NCBI GenBank assembly: GCA_949318235.1
Contig: OX439137.1
Span: 20,486,694 to 20,550,693, forward strand
DNA length: 64,000 nt
Direction of reading: 5' to 3'
Source of the DNA: Ecdyonurus torrentis
Lineage: Eukaryota > Arthropoda > Insecta > Ephemeroptera > Heptageniidae
Shown here: positions 24,326-37,437 of the stretch, piece by piece
How positions within the stretch are numbered: position 1 is the first letter of the stretch
Layout: the number at the start of each line of letters is the position of its first letter
Program-made: the position numbers and the translations under genes
The notes under the pieces: generated by a model
What the model saw: only the letters and a program-made list of their open reading frames with translations
The model's database searches: none
What the model was told of the DNA's origin: nothing

Positions 24326-24919
24326 CAAAATAGCAATTTTACGTATTCTATAAGCAACTAATTTTTTTTAAGAATTTTGCATCCATCGAATATTCCATTC
24401 TTCTCAACATCAAAAATCGTTTACTATAACATCGATTATATAAAAAATCGATACATGCTCCCCCTCCTCGTACGTATATACATAAGATAACAGTGAGATA
24501 CAAGGAAGATGCCCTATGTTTACTTATGCAAAAAACTCGACCATTTTTTTAACCTACAATATTTAAATATTAAAACCACAAGATAGACTTCTTTATGATG
24601 ACAACTAAAGATAAAAATTATTTTTTAACGTTTTTTAATACACGTAAATAATGAAGCTACACTCTAGTATTGTTTTTTTTTTTAATGTGTATAATGTAAT
24701 ATTATATATTACACCTTTTTGTTTTGTATTATATAGTTTACTTTTTACTGTGATGCTTTATGAGTTACTTATATGTAAATTTACTTGATCATAACTTAGT
24801 TTATTTACATATTCAGTAGTGAAAAATCAAGAGACATTTTTTAAATGTTTACGTCCTATAGAAGAAGAAAAAAAAAATCATATTCTGAAAGAGCTTTGTT
24901 ATTACATTACAATTTTTTA

Positions 24920-24958
<39 letters not shown>

Positions 24959-25123
24959 TATATTTTTAAACTTATATAAATTGTAGAAGAGCGAAAATTA
25001 TAATTACTGAGATTAACCTGCGGTCTTTTGTGATAGTACTTTTTAAAAATTCGTATAATTCAAATTTTTGAATGTAGAACCCAAATATTTTTGGGCATAT
25101 TTTTACAATTCTCTCAGCTTTTA

Positions 25124-25349
25124 CACGCGGACAAAAATAATAACTAAACAATAATTTTATGCTTTATAGTTTATTTTCATAATACAATTTGTTCAAAACA
25201 GCATAATTTATGCTATATGATTCATAATGTCAAGTATATAGCATAAATAATATTTTCTATAAATAATAATTACTTGTGTTCTAATTTAGCAGTATTTATG
25301 CTATTATGACATAAATACAGCATGAATTACGCAATTTATTCTTAACGTG
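25124..25349 (-). mobile_element. MITE family C, copy with clear TA duplication
   Basis: It begins CACGCGGACAAAAATAATAA and ends GCAATTTATTCTTAACGTG, with TA on both sides. The interior has CAGCATAATTTATGCTATAT, TATAGCATAAATAATAT, TTCTAATTTAGCAGTATTTA and ACATAAATACAGCATGAATT. At 226 bp it is one of the best-preserved copies. Confidence 0.8.
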
Positions 25350-27231
25350 TATAGTAATGGTGTACAAAAAAAAGTCCTAAATTTACTACTTTAAAAGTCA
25401 ATTTACCGTCACTTTAACCCAAGACCATCTTAATTTAGAAGGTGCCTGCTTTAACCCTTTAAACCACTGATTTATAAAACTATAGGGGTGCATTAATATA
25501 TTTTACAACATTTTAATAAAATATGTCATAAAAAAAAAGAAATGACAAAATATTTTCAAGTTCTCGGAAGTTGAGTATGGTCACGTGACATTTTACCTGT
25601 TCTGGTGAAAATTTCAAGGTTAATTCTTGTTTTGATATCTTGATTTAGATTTCGTAACAATAAAAATGTTCCGTGTCATAAAACTGAACGAACTTTTTTT
25701 TTTTTTTTTTTTTTTTCCCCTGCAAAATTTACGTCTAATATATTTGAAAAGTCGTAGGAAAAGAATTTGTGATCTATGAGAAATTTTATTTTATTTTTAT
25801 ATCTTCACTGTAGTGTATATGCATGGGAAAAATAAATGAAGTGCATTTTGTATTAAATGGAAAATCTGGGTGGTATATAAAATAATGCAGTTCTATGATA
25901 TCTAAGAATTTTTATTTACTATCAAAACTCGAATTTTTTTTCTTGTCGAAGTAATAATTGTTTTTAAGTAAAAGCTCATCCAAGGCTAATTTTTTAAAAT
26001 TCTATATAATTTGTGCCACATATTTTTAGATTTTATATATTAATGAAAAAAAAACAACTCCTGCTAATGCTGTGTACAAAAAGTAGGAAAAACATTAAAT
26101 TATTATCGGTTAATTTTGGGTATATTTTTTCACTGCTTTGAATAATTTTGATCCTAATTAAATTAAGAGACTTAAAATCAATCCCTCAATACCCCATTAT
26201 GTTTTTTTTCTCAATTAAAGCATTATTTTTCTATTATCCATATATAATATATGACGCATTTTTTAAGTATTATTTTTATTCTTTTATTGCGGTTATTCAT
26301 GCTATGTCCATATTTAAAATAAAAAAATGTGCGTTCAATTTTAAACAAGTTACTTCATATGCGTAAAAGACGAAAGAAAAATATATAGGCTCAAAAATAG
26401 AATATGGAAAAAAAAACTATTGATTTATTAGAAATAAATAGCATGCTAATTTGCTATTGATGCATGATTTTCTAATATATCTGATGGTAAAATAAGATAA
26501 CGAAACGTAAAACGAATTAAAACACGAGAATTTTTTCATTGGTGACGTCATTTTGATTTATAGAGTTGATAAATAAATTATAATTATAATAATAATTTTT
26601 TTCTTTCTCTCAATACGCCCAAATTTAATTCGATATTATAATATGTATAAAGCAGCAAGGTTGAAACTTGAGAAAATATTTCGTAAAATGTGAGATATTA
26701 TTAATGATTAGTGTTTTCTCTCTTCTCTCTCTCTCTCTCTCTCTCTCAAACACATCATATTCATAAATATCCATTTTTAATACTGATTTTCTTTCCTATA
26801 TAATTATAACTTATAGCAAGAAGAATAAATTTACTATAAATAATTTTAAAATAAACCGTGATTTTTTTTTTCTTATATGAAAATTGCTATTTTAAATTAA
26901 ATTAGATTTTGTTTTTGTATTTTTTCAAATTTCTTAATAATACTAAAACTGAGAGCTGATTAAAAAAAACACGCAATCGTTCCAAAAATTATAAGGAAAA
27001 ATGTAAATTTTTAATAACCATAATACTTTTTTACAAAAAGGTAATTTGGTATAAAACACCTTGTTTTTTGAAAATTTTGTAAAATTTCCTGAGTAAAAGT
27101 AATGGGCATCTAAATCAGCAACTGATTAATCAGCCTTAAAAGGAGAAAATATTATTTTTATTTTCTGTTCATTTTTGCAAAATTTTGATGTTATGAACAA
27201 AAAAATAATAATGATAATTGCAACAATTATG
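25350..27231. other. AT-rich noncoding stretch
   Basis: No gene was recognised. TGACGTCA occurs alone at 26,543 and a short CT tract at 26,716-26,747. Confidence 0.45.
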
Positions 27232-27476
27232 CGAGTAACGTGCTAGAACTCATTTTTAGCACAATTTGTTCAATACAAGATAATCTTTGCTATTTGCTAT
27301 AACACATGTAATCGGTTAAAAGAGCTGTAATTATTAATTATTAAAGAGCTGTACCAACAATATTACAAATTATTAATATTATATAGCATAAACATTTATG
27401 TTCTAATTTAGCAACATTTATGCTAATGACATAAATTCAGCATAGCATAAATTACGTAAAATATGTTTTATCCGTG
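27232..27476 (-). mobile_element. MITE family C copy
   Basis: TTTTTAGCACAATTTGTTCA, TATATAGCATAAACATTTAT, TTCTAATTTAGCAACATTTA and GCATAAATTACGTAAAATAT are followed by the TTATCCGTG end. The left end is diverged. Confidence 0.65.
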
Positions 27477-27577
27477 CATATAGCACAATTCCTGACTTTT
27501 TATGCGATTATTTATATTTGCGTACGAGAAATCTAAATTTTAAGACAGCCAATATTTTGAAATAGAGTTATTGCCAA

Positions 27578-27602
27578 CTCTCTCTCTCTCTCTCTCTCTC
27601 TC
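27578..27602. repeat. (CT)n microsatellite
   Basis: About 12 CT units. Confidence 0.9.
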
Positions 27603-27807
27603 AAAATGAAGTTATCTTATATACTATATATAATAACAACAAAGCATTAATGAAGTTAATAATATTAAAAAAATCAGTTTATTGTTCAATATTTAATTAA
27701 TACAACTAAAGTGAATGACGGAAGGCTGCAAGGCAAACTTTATACTCTATACGAAATCCCTTGACCTGTTACCTTTAGTATTATAACTATAGGAAGATGC
27801 GCTACAA

Positions 27808-27885
27808 CTGCTAGCTAGCTCGCTCGCTCAAGTATATAAGCACATCAAGTAGAAGTATAATATGAAGGATACGCGAGCGAGCGAC
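27808..27885. repeat. Inverted repeat of CGCTCGCTC / GAGCGAGCG
   Basis: CTAGCTAGCTCGCTCGCTC and GCGAGCGAGCGAC face each other across about 45 bp, giving a GC-rich stem in AT-rich surroundings. No flanking duplication was seen. Confidence 0.6.
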
Positions 27886-28114
27886 GATCAACGTGAAAGT
27901 TAGAATACACACCTTTATCAATTCATTAATTATACACCTTAGAGAGAGGTCATTCAGTCTTCCATTTCAATTTTATATACAAGTAAAAGAAATATCAACT
28001 TAATATATTTTTTTTTATTAAAGGGTGAAGATATTAATGATTCTTTTATAGTATATTGCTTTTATATAATGTGTAATGTTTGGGTCCATCTTTACACTTT
28101 GACCTTTTTTCACA

Positions 28115-28116
<2 letters not shown>

Positions 28117-28173
<57 letters not shown>
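28117..28173. repeat. (CT)n microsatellite
   Basis: About 28 CT units. A small GA tract (28,275-28,303) follows about 100 bp later. Confidence 0.97.
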
Positions 28174-28176
<3 letters not shown>

Positions 28177-28559
28177 AAAAAAATTAAAAAAGGTGATATA
28201 TATATATATATAATTTTATATATAATATTAGTTTTTGAAATACATTAACCTTTGAAAAATAAGTGTGTATATGAAAGAGAGAGATAGATAGAGAGAGAGA
28301 GAGTCAAACAATTCATGTGCAGGCTGTTTTTGATTGAAAACTATATTAATATGTATAAGATATTACTTTATTGCCTTATATGAACAAATTATAACCATAT
28401 ACCCATGTACAGTACAGTATCCACTACCCATACTCATTCCCATGTACTGTATACCTATGCAATTAGGTATATCATTAAGTTAATTAAAGTGTCATCCATA
28501 CGACAAACTATATTATGTTGAGAGGCAAGAGAGTAAAATTTTACATCATAGCGTCTGTA

Positions 28560-28594
<35 letters not shown>

Positions 28595-28892
28595 TGACCT
28601 ATAACACATATTTGCCCCAATAAATATGCGGACTTTGCATATCCTTCCTACACATCCCAAATTCTCTCTTCTGTAAATCTCATAATATATTTTGTGGTTA
28701 TATATGAGCTCAAGGTGTTGCAAGTAATTAAAAATTCAAATAAAAAAAAACTTTATTATTAGCCTTAAACGTTAAAGTGTGTCTATATAGTATAAACATT
28801 CCCTTACAACTTTTCTGACCTCGGTGCGGTAGATGTCTAAAGGAAGAAGAAAAATCACTGACTGAGTTTGCAATGTTAAAAGATATAGGAAA

Positions 28893-29046
28893 TTATAAGG
28901 GGCATACAGACAGAAGGCCCGCGGACAAAAGGCCCTACGACAAAAGACCCTACCCGTGCGCCGCTCGCCGATATGCTTTACCTGTGTGCACAGCCAGGGC
29001 CTTTTGTCCGAGGGCCTTTTGTCCGCGGACCTTTATGTTATCGGTC
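28893..29046. mobile_element. MITE family L (GGACAAAAGGCCC hairpin)
   Basis: Two direct copies of a GGACAAAAGGCCCTA-like unit on the left are mirrored by two GGGCCTTTTGTCCG units on the right, around a GC-rich centre (GTGCGCCGCTCGCCG). ATACAGACAG and TATGTTATCGGTC may be the outer ends. Nested GGCCTTTTGTCC hairpins of this type occur in several animal genomes, to my knowledge. Confidence 0.7.
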
Positions 29047-31126
29047 AGGTGCGCTGAAAAATCTTACAGTCCCCTTTCCCATATTCTCTAGCATATTGCA
29101 AGATCGCATTGTACTGCACTGAACGTGAGACCTGAAATACTATATTAGAATTTTACGTGTTTTAAGCTAAAAGATATAGGCATTTTTCGTCACCAATAAT
29201 CTTCTATTTTGTGTAATTATGCTTTAGCAAATGCATGCATAAAAATTACGCTATTTCCGTGAACTTTTATTTTATAGTTTTACAAAATTGCATTAAATAA
29301 TGTACTTTTTTGGTGCCATAAATTAATACAAAAAATTACCATGAAGTTCTTTATAACATTCTTTCACATATTCAAATGAATCAAATTGTTTTGCCATTCA
29401 ATGATTATAACTTTTACATGCTGACATTATACTTTGAAGACACGTCAAACCAAACATATATAAAAAAACGACATGTGTTTAGTTTTACTATGAATCACAT
29501 AAAAATGTTAAATTACAATATTAATATCTCTAACACATATAATATGTCCTAATTTATAATTATAAGAAAAGTAACTTTTACTCTTTTTTTTTTTTTTTTT
29601 TTTTTTTCAAAACACAATGACAATAAAAAGAGTGATCTGCCATGCTGCAGCTTACAGAGCGAGTTAGCATCATATATAAAAAGTACACATGCACGTGACA
29701 ATACAACGAGAAGTCATCGTGATTTTATATCTACTCAGGATTTATACGTTATTTATAACTGATGAGCAAATAAAAATTGTTGTCATTGAAGTTTGTTTTA
29801 TGTGTTGTTGAGAGGGAGGTAGAGAGAAAAGAACCTCAGGCTATATAAATGTATTCCATTATTATTTTCCTTTCTTTTAAATTTTTTACAGTAAAAGAAT
29901 AACATTTAAAAAAATAATCTGTTATTAACTGCATTTGTGTTCAATAAAATTGAAATTTTTGCCTGATTTATAAATTAATTATTTAAAATGCGTAAATAAG
30001 CGCATGATACTATATTATACGCATAGTTATACTGTTATATTTCAATTTATATTATTTATATAAAATATATATGAATGGACAACTCATACGTATATAATGG
30101 TTTGGTTCTTTGGTTTATAGTGTAATAAGTGAACAATATGTATTATGGTCAATTTAAATACATAATATAATGTTGTTTTTTATATATACACAAAAAAAAC
30201 ACGATATACTAATTGCAGGTATATAAATCCTGTAAATTGCAATAAGTATTCATATTTACCTGGAACAGGTATTGATTTACTTTATAATGTTAACTATAAC
30301 GCAGGTGAAATGTCATCTATAACCTAAGTTAAACCTTTATTTTAGTATATTTTACCTAAATGTGATATTATTGTATTATAGTAATATACCTATACTCCAC
30401 GCTAATATTTACCTATATGCAATTCAATGGATTTCTGTCATTAGTATAATCTTTTTTTCCTTGCTAAATATATACAAAAAAAAAATTAAATTGATATATG
30501 GAAAAAAGAAAACATAATACTTATAATTTCGCGTTCTAATTTCAGTTTTTGATAATTAGGATATACATAAAATAATTGTACAAACAGTGTGTGTTTGTAT
30601 ATACAGTATATCATATAATATAACAAGGAAGAAGAATGGTATGAATTAGGAGCACAAAAATGACAATGTACTATAAATGATCTATTCTTCTTTCTTATTT
30701 TTTTTAATAGTATAATGTATCATATATAAAATTAAAAATAAATAAGAAAAGTTCGTCTCATACTTTTTTTTTTTTTTTTTTTTTTTTTAGTCTAAAAGAT
30801 GACATTACAAGAAGACAGAATTTTTTGTCTCTCTATAAAATATCTACATGAAAGTAATTCTAAAATTATAGTTCACTTACAAACTTAGGTATAGTTTTTT
30901 TATATACATTACAAATATAATGGCAAACAACTAAGTACAAATTAAATCTAGTCAAATCATGCTGAGAAACAAAACTAGATTGCTATAAAAAATTATAATC
31001 AGAATATAATTATATTGTTAGCAATATGACATTTATATACGTTACATTTTATTATTATTATTATATTATTGAAATAAAATGGTGTCATTATTATTTTCTC
31101 TGTTTTATTCTATACCAGGTTATATA
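29047..31126. other. AT-rich noncoding stretch
   Basis: A weak family C fragment lies at about 29,210-29,275 (GTGTAATTATGCTTTAGC, AAATTACGCTATTTCCGTG). Otherwise there are only T and A runs. Confidence 0.45.
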
Positions 31127-31423
31127 TATAGGGTGGTTGCATTTATATAAAAGTAGACGCCATATGTGAGCACTAGATAACATGGGCCAATATGTAAAAA
31201 TGGCATCATTTTGCCAGTTTAAAAATAGTTGGAAATATCTTTAAGAAAATTGATGCTGCATAAATAGGTTTATTTAGGTTTTCAAGCATGCGTTAAAAAA
31301 TTAATAACTATAATAATTTAAATCCAAAAACTACGTTTGTCCTATAATACTGAGCAATGTTGTTCATTGCTCCAGTATGGTGTTGAAGTGTGCATTCAGT
31401 ATGACGTCATATGCATACACTCT
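31127..31423 (+). mobile_element. MITE family A, copy 3
   Basis: It begins TATAGGGTGGTTGCATTTAT and ends TGACGTCATATGCATACACTC. Interior landmarks shared with the 42.6 kb copy are TAGACGCCATATGTGAGCAC, TCATTTTGCCAGTTTAAAAA, ACGTTTGTCCTATAATACTG and GCTCCAGTATGG. Confidence 0.8.
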
Positions 31424-31579
31424 GTCTCCAAATTAGCTTTTCATAGATTTTTGTTGCATTTCTATAAATGATTTAATGTATTTTTTTTAAAGGGTAAAAT
31501 TTATAGAGATAATTTATACAGTACAATTAAATTATAAATTTTTCTAAGCATAATTAATTTTACTACGTTCATTTTACCA

Positions 31580-31715
31580 AACAATGAATTTCTATGGGCA
31601 ATATGGGAATATCATGATGTATTTCATAATCATAATAGTATAGTTTTGCGTCAACTAAAATCTCCATCTGATTTACATTGAATGGCCATAATACATAATA
31701 ATATTTATGTAAAGG
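31580..31715 (+). mobile_element. MITE family I, copy 1
   Basis: AGTTTTGCGTCAACTAAAAT, CTCCATCTGATTTACATTG and AATGGCCATAA match 58,156-58,278. The ends are diverged. The minus-strand 74-codon frame here is not a gene. Confidence 0.65.
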
Positions 31716-32700
31716 AAGCAGAAAATCGCATATTATATAAAAATTGCTTGAAACTGCTTCAAAAATTTTCGTGCTTTTATTAAAGAGAAACAAACAAACT
31801 AATTTGTCAATCTTATTATAACCAATTACTATACTATAACAACGTAGTTACCAATAATTAAAGAATAACACGACAATAAAATAATTAGCAAAAACAAAAA
31901 TAATTATCTTATTTACATAAATTAAATAATATATATAATTTAAGTGGAAAATTTACTGAACTTTTATTTTACAATTTTGTTTCCTCTTGAATGAACTTTT
32001 TCCTTTCTTAAAAATTCATTCATAAATATATAAAGGAGTGTCTCTGTTAAAATAAGTACACCAATTGTTGTTAATTATATTTAATAATATGTCTCTTTAA
32101 GCCTGGAGGATTTGGATAAATTGAAAAACTTTGTCAGTTTTGTCATAAAATTGTCGTGCGTCAATGATCTTCGTTTTGAAAAAAGTTAAAAACAATGAAA
32201 AAAAATTTTTAAAGTGAAAATGTAGTATGTTACCCTCAATTTTTTTTATATTTAATAATCATTTACATTGAATTTAACAATAAAAAAAAACGTTATTTAC
32301 TCATAACTTCTTCTTCTTCTTCTTTTTTTTTTTTTCTCTTTTTTTTTTAAAACATCAAATTGTCGTGCGTTAAAGTTTCCTTCTATATAATATTTCAATA
32401 AAAAAAAATCTCACAAAATATAAGTGCAATAAAATAAGCATATCATAAAGTTTTAAGAGGAAAACAAATTATTTATATTTGCATATAATATATTATACGA
32501 GAAAAAAATATGTACATTATATATTTACGAAAAACAGTACGATTATACTGGAAACCTTTTGATTATAATGTTAAAACTATTTCTTAAGTATAATTATTTC
32601 ATAATTTAAAAAAAGATAAAACTCAAAAAGTAGGGTGCATAATAAATAATTAAGAAGAAAAACGTAATAATGAAATGCAATAATGATAAGACAGTGAAAG
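31716..32700. other. AT-rich noncoding stretch upstream of the receptor gene
   Basis: AT-rich, with TTGTCGTGCGT occurring twice (32,151 and 32,361) about 210 bp apart. No gene was seen. Confidence 0.4.
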
Positions 32701-33050
32701 AGAGAGAATTCCCCCTCCGTCTTCGAAAAAATCTTCTATATCATATCTACGCCGTATATCTATTACAATATCCCCCTCCTCCTCTCACTTAATCATATAA
32801 ACAGTAATGTCCGAATGTTTAAAAATATATTTTTTATAAAATATATGATATAAAAAAAAGTAAACGTATGTATGGAAGGAGAAGTATAATCCCCCCCTTC
32901 TATTTTAATATTATTTTTTTGTAACATTTGACTTTATACACCTTTACCTTTTTTTTCTCCCCTCTCTCCTCCTCCTCTCTCTCTATCTCACACACACAGG
33001 CCACCTAAAGACCTTTCCGTCTCTCCCTCTCTCTCTCTCTCCCTCTCTTT
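32701..33050. promoter_or_regulatory. Pyrimidine-rich zone, possible promoter-proximal region
   Basis: Several C/T-rich blocks on the plus strand (CCCCCTCCGTC, CCCCCTCCTCCTCTC, CCCCCCCTTC, CTCCTCCTCTCTCTC) precede the candidate first exon. GA/CT-rich DNA is common at insect developmental promoters (GAGA-factor sites in flies). No start site is experimentally indicated and the assignment is inference. Confidence 0.35.
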
Positions 33051-33438
33051 ACCACGGTAAGGATCGCTTCGCCTTGCTATACCGTGCATCTTTAACACGA
33101 AAATTTTTGTCCGAATCATTCTTTGCTAGACCATAGACTAACAACATACTGTATAAGTGCGTTGATAAAAGTGTGTGGATCTAATTCGTTTTGTTTGGGT
33201 GCTACAGCGAGAGCAGCGCGTGCTCCAGTTTATTATTATATTATACCTGCCTGCTGTTATATACCTTGTGTTATTGTAAAAAAAAAAAAAACTAGTGCAG
33301 TGATTTTTTTTATATAATATATAAATATATTTTCTAGTGTTATATAACAATAAGTGTAATGGATATTTAAATATCTGTTTTATTTTTTATTTTTATGTGT
33401 GTGTGAACTATCTATTGAACTTTTATTGATTCGTAAAG
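33051..33438 (+). other. Candidate non-coding first exon of the knirps-family gene
   Basis: This stretch is less AT-rich than its neighbours (for example CTACAGCGAGAGCAGCGCGTGC). It ends at AAAG|GTACGT, a strong splice donor at 33,438/33,439. The start codon at 37,405 is preceded by a good splice acceptor (TTTTATTTCAG at 37,369), which requires an upstream exon, and this is the best candidate. The true 5' end is unresolved; TCATTC at 33,116 resembles an initiator. CACG|GTAAGG at 33,057 is an alternative donor. Short upstream ATGs exist but no extended frame. Confidence 0.45.
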
Positions 33439-36400
33439 GTACGTACATGTTATATTGTTTTTAAGATTTTTTTTAAATCACTAAATATGATCTATTTTTG
33501 GATAACAAATTTTTAATTAATTAATAGGTAATTAGAACATCTAATTAATTAATTTAGCAAAATTAATTTTTTACACCTGTAATTTAAATAAAAGTTTTAG
33601 TGAAATACAAATATTTTTAATTTTACTTCTGTATATTATAAAGATAATTTTGTACTTCCGTAAAATGTAATTAATTATATTTTCATTAACAATTAAACGC
33701 AAATATAATAAATTTTTGAAGAGACTCAATGGATCACTTGCTATTAATGAACGAAATATTCTTTTAGTAAAATCTTAATAATATTAAAATACGTTAATAA
33801 TTTTTAAAAAAACGTGGTCAATTTTGAGAAAAAAAACAACTTATATGCGCGTTCAAGTCTCCTGTTACAATATTTCTCTTTCTAATAAAAATATTACAAA
33901 ATAATGTATTTTTGAAGTACATTTTATTACATTATTTATATACAGTTTTACTATATAAGCTTATGATATATACGATTATTATTATTTTTTAAATTATAAA
34001 AACGTGCTTGATATCTGCTTTAAGGTCACACAATATTATGAATTGCATTCTTTTCTACATATATATGCATATAGAAAAGTAAAAACGTACTACATTAAAA
34101 TTTAATGAGGGTTTTAAGATGTAAAAAAAAGATAACTATTTTACTGGAATTTTTGTATGCTTTTATAGTATAAAAGGTATAAAGGTTAAATACTGTTATA
34201 TTTAAGCGAGTGATCTATTTTTAAAAATTTGGTGATTCATTAAATGACTGTTGAATTGCAACTACCTGGTTTTATAAGGAATGTTTGTATATCATTTATA
34301 AAAATTAAAATATAAAGAAGTCTTACTGTTATACTTTTTGTATATATAAACTGATTTTTGTCTATATGAGTTTTAATTTCATTTCATATTTGGTATAAAC
34401 AGAAAAAAGGGATTTTACTTTTGCAATTTTTGATACGTGATTATTTTTGCAAGACTATAAAACTGGTGCATTAAAGCGACGTATAAAATTAATTAAAATA
34501 ATATTTTGTTTAATAGAGGATCTAATAAATTCCTTTTTAAACAACCCTGCAAACATATGAAAAATTAATTTGTCAGAAGATGTGTGATTTGTCACATTTT
34601 CTTATTTTATTACATTTTTTTTTAATAGTGAATGAAATTGACTTCACTTTCAGTGAGTATTTTTATGTAAATTTAATATTATACGAGGAAAATGCAAGTG
34701 AACCATTTTTTTCATTTTAAATATATAATTACGTTATTTATAACCGGAAAAATACATTTGATATACGTAATTATGTAAATTAAATTGCATGCATATAAAT
34801 AAGATTTGCATTGTATATAAAATATTCATGTTATATAAAAAGTGTGATACTTTTTGTTTAGATTTTAGTTGAATAAAAACTTAGATTGCAACATTATATA
34901 ATAACCTTTGAATATATTATATACACATATTATAAGAAATGCTATATAAGTAATAATAAATTGACACCATTTTGCATTAGATTTTAATTGTTGCAAATTC
35001 TCAGATAAAAAGCATGCATAATGTTCATTTGTTATTGGTAAAAATAAATTTTTTCACGTTTTCAAAATCAATTTTACTAGTATGAAGTATAATTTTTAAA
35101 ATGTATATTTTGTATATTATATTATTCTGTTGACTTATACCGTATGTTATTGGAAGACAATTTTTATTGCGTCTCGTTGTAACCTTTATACATATTATAT
35201 ACCTTCAGTGCGCACCATAAAAATCTGACAACAAAATGAATAAATTAATGACAGCGCTCTAGATCTTTCAGGAATCTTTTTTTTTTTTTTTTTCTTCTTC
35301 TTCTTCTTCTTCTTCTTTTTTAGATATTTCTTATATTGATCGTTTTACCCTAAGTTGAGGACATAAGCATTATGATAGAATTCCTATATATTAAAAATAA
35401 ATACATAAATAAAAAAACTACATAAAAAATGCAATTGACGGAAAAAAGATGAATTTCATTTCAAATTAATTCATTGGTTTATAGTAAGCGATAGATCATA
35501 CGGCCTATAATTAATGTTAAATTATAGCAGAAAAACATTAAACCTAATAGCAATTGATTTAATATAAAGATCCACTGCACATGAGTTATTTATTATTATT
35601 ATTTAACCAAAAAGATTACATTCTGTTCTATATAACATTAACATTACACAATAAAAAAAAAACTTTTTTTTTTTGTACGAAAAAAAGTACAATATTATTT
35701 CTCTGTATAAAGTTAAATTGCATAATATACAATGGAAATAGCTTTTTGAATTGTCACTTCACTTTTAATCCATGATTGAATCTTTATAAATTTATTTTAT
35801 CTCTTGAATCAGATCAGTATAAAAAAAAAGACAACCTCTTTTGTATCTTTATTTTCTTAAACTGATAATAATCTTTTCTTTTTTTTTTAACTGAATTAAT
35901 TAAATTAAATATAAGGAGCGAACATGCAAGAGATACGTTTGAAACTTAAAAAAAAAAAAAAATCAATAAGAATCGTGTGTATGCATTGTATATAATAATA
36001 TGTATTGAACTTCTTTATATGTACACTTCCGGTAGTTGAAAATGTCAGCAATTGTATATATTTTAAATACAATTATATCAATGTATTTAAATTATAATAT
36101 ATATTTAAGTATTTATTTGCTGCAATATATATAGAAATTTTAGGAATTTCCTTTTTTTTTTTTTTTTTTTTTTTGCGATACATAAATTTGCATATTTAAA
36201 TATTAACAAAAATTAACTCAAATCCAGCAAAACATGTTTCTTTTATATAATTTTAATTGCTTGTCGATTCAAAAGTTAATTCAAAAGTCATCAATTATAT
36301 GATTATATTTCTAATTTAAATAATATATAGGGAAGAATATGCATATAGAAAGATAAATAAGTTTTTAAAACTAAAATATTTTTATTTGTTTTTTTTTTAT

Positions 36401-37369
36401 TGATTTAACGTAAATAAAGTACGATATAGATAAAAATAGTATTGTTTATACGGAAGTCTTAACATTTTGTATATGCAAAACGCTTGAATAACTGTTTTCA
36501 AAACAAAAACAAAAAAAATGTACACTACTTTCTTTATTTTTGCACATAATAAACTATTTTAAATCATATTTAAAAAAGTAAATATATAATAATAAAAATA
36601 ACATGTACAACATGATAAAACGTATACTATAATATAATGTTGTTGTAGTGTGCGATCACGTATGACGATATTTTATGGGCAAGTGAGTGATCAAACGCCG
36701 GTAAAATTGTTCTCACAACTCTCGCTTAAAAACTTTCCTTCTTCATATAGCGTTAAATTTTTCTTTTACTCTAATTGTTTTTTTCTTCTTGTTTTTTTTT
36801 ATATAAATAAATATTAAATAATACAATACGATACCTATTTTTATAAATGACATTAATTTTTTTATACATATTACTATATTTATTTTAACTAATCATGCAT
36901 GAAAAGTAGGTATGTAATTTTTGCGATAGCACGCAATTTTTTTTGTATGGAGATTTCAATGCTGGGTTCAATTTGATGAAAACCCCCATACTTTATTTTT
37001 ATATAATATATTTTTATTTCCGTATATGTTTTTTTGTTTTGATATAATAAATAAATATAATTATTATACCAATCTAGTTAAAAACTATTGTTTTTATTAT
37101 ACTTAAAAAGAGAAACTAAATTACTTTTAATATATATTATATGATAAAAAAATTTGTTCATACTGTAATATAAAAGAAGAAGACTATATAACGGGTTATT
37201 TAAATGATTATTGAAGTAAGTTAAATATAATTATACAAATATATTTACTATATAAGACAAAAAAATGTCACGGAAAGATCATTAGTTAATTACGAAAGTT
37301 TGGAGAATTAAAAAAAAAAAAAAAAAAAAAAACTGTTTTTTCAAGACGCAATTTTTATTTTTATTTCAG
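33439..37369 (+). other. Candidate 5' intron
   Basis: It is bounded by GTACGT and a T-rich tract ending CAG. The interior is AT-rich with (TTC)n at 35,293-35,320 and homopolymer runs. No transposon end or gene was recognised. It depends on the exon proposed just upstream. Confidence 0.4.
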
Positions 37370-37404
37370 ATTAAAGAGAGGGCTAAGACCAACAAAACAC
37401 AAAA
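37370..37404 (+). other. 5' UTR part of the first coding exon
   Basis: 35 bases lie between the acceptor AG (37,368-37,369) and the ATG. CACAAAAATG gives an A-rich context with A at -3, suitable for insect initiation. Confidence 0.55.
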
Positions 37405-37437
37405 ATGAACGATCAGCATTATTCCTCCATGCTTCAG
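37405..37437 (+). CDS. knrl: Coding exon 1 (11 codons, N-terminal extension)
   Basis: It encodes [11 protein letters not shown] and ends CTTCAG|GTACTT. Knirps-family proteins I recall start directly at the MNQ.CKVC equivalent, so this extension is either lineage-specific or one of two alternative starts. Support is a spliceable ATG exon in frame with exon 2. No homology supports the 11 residues themselves. Confidence 0.6.
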
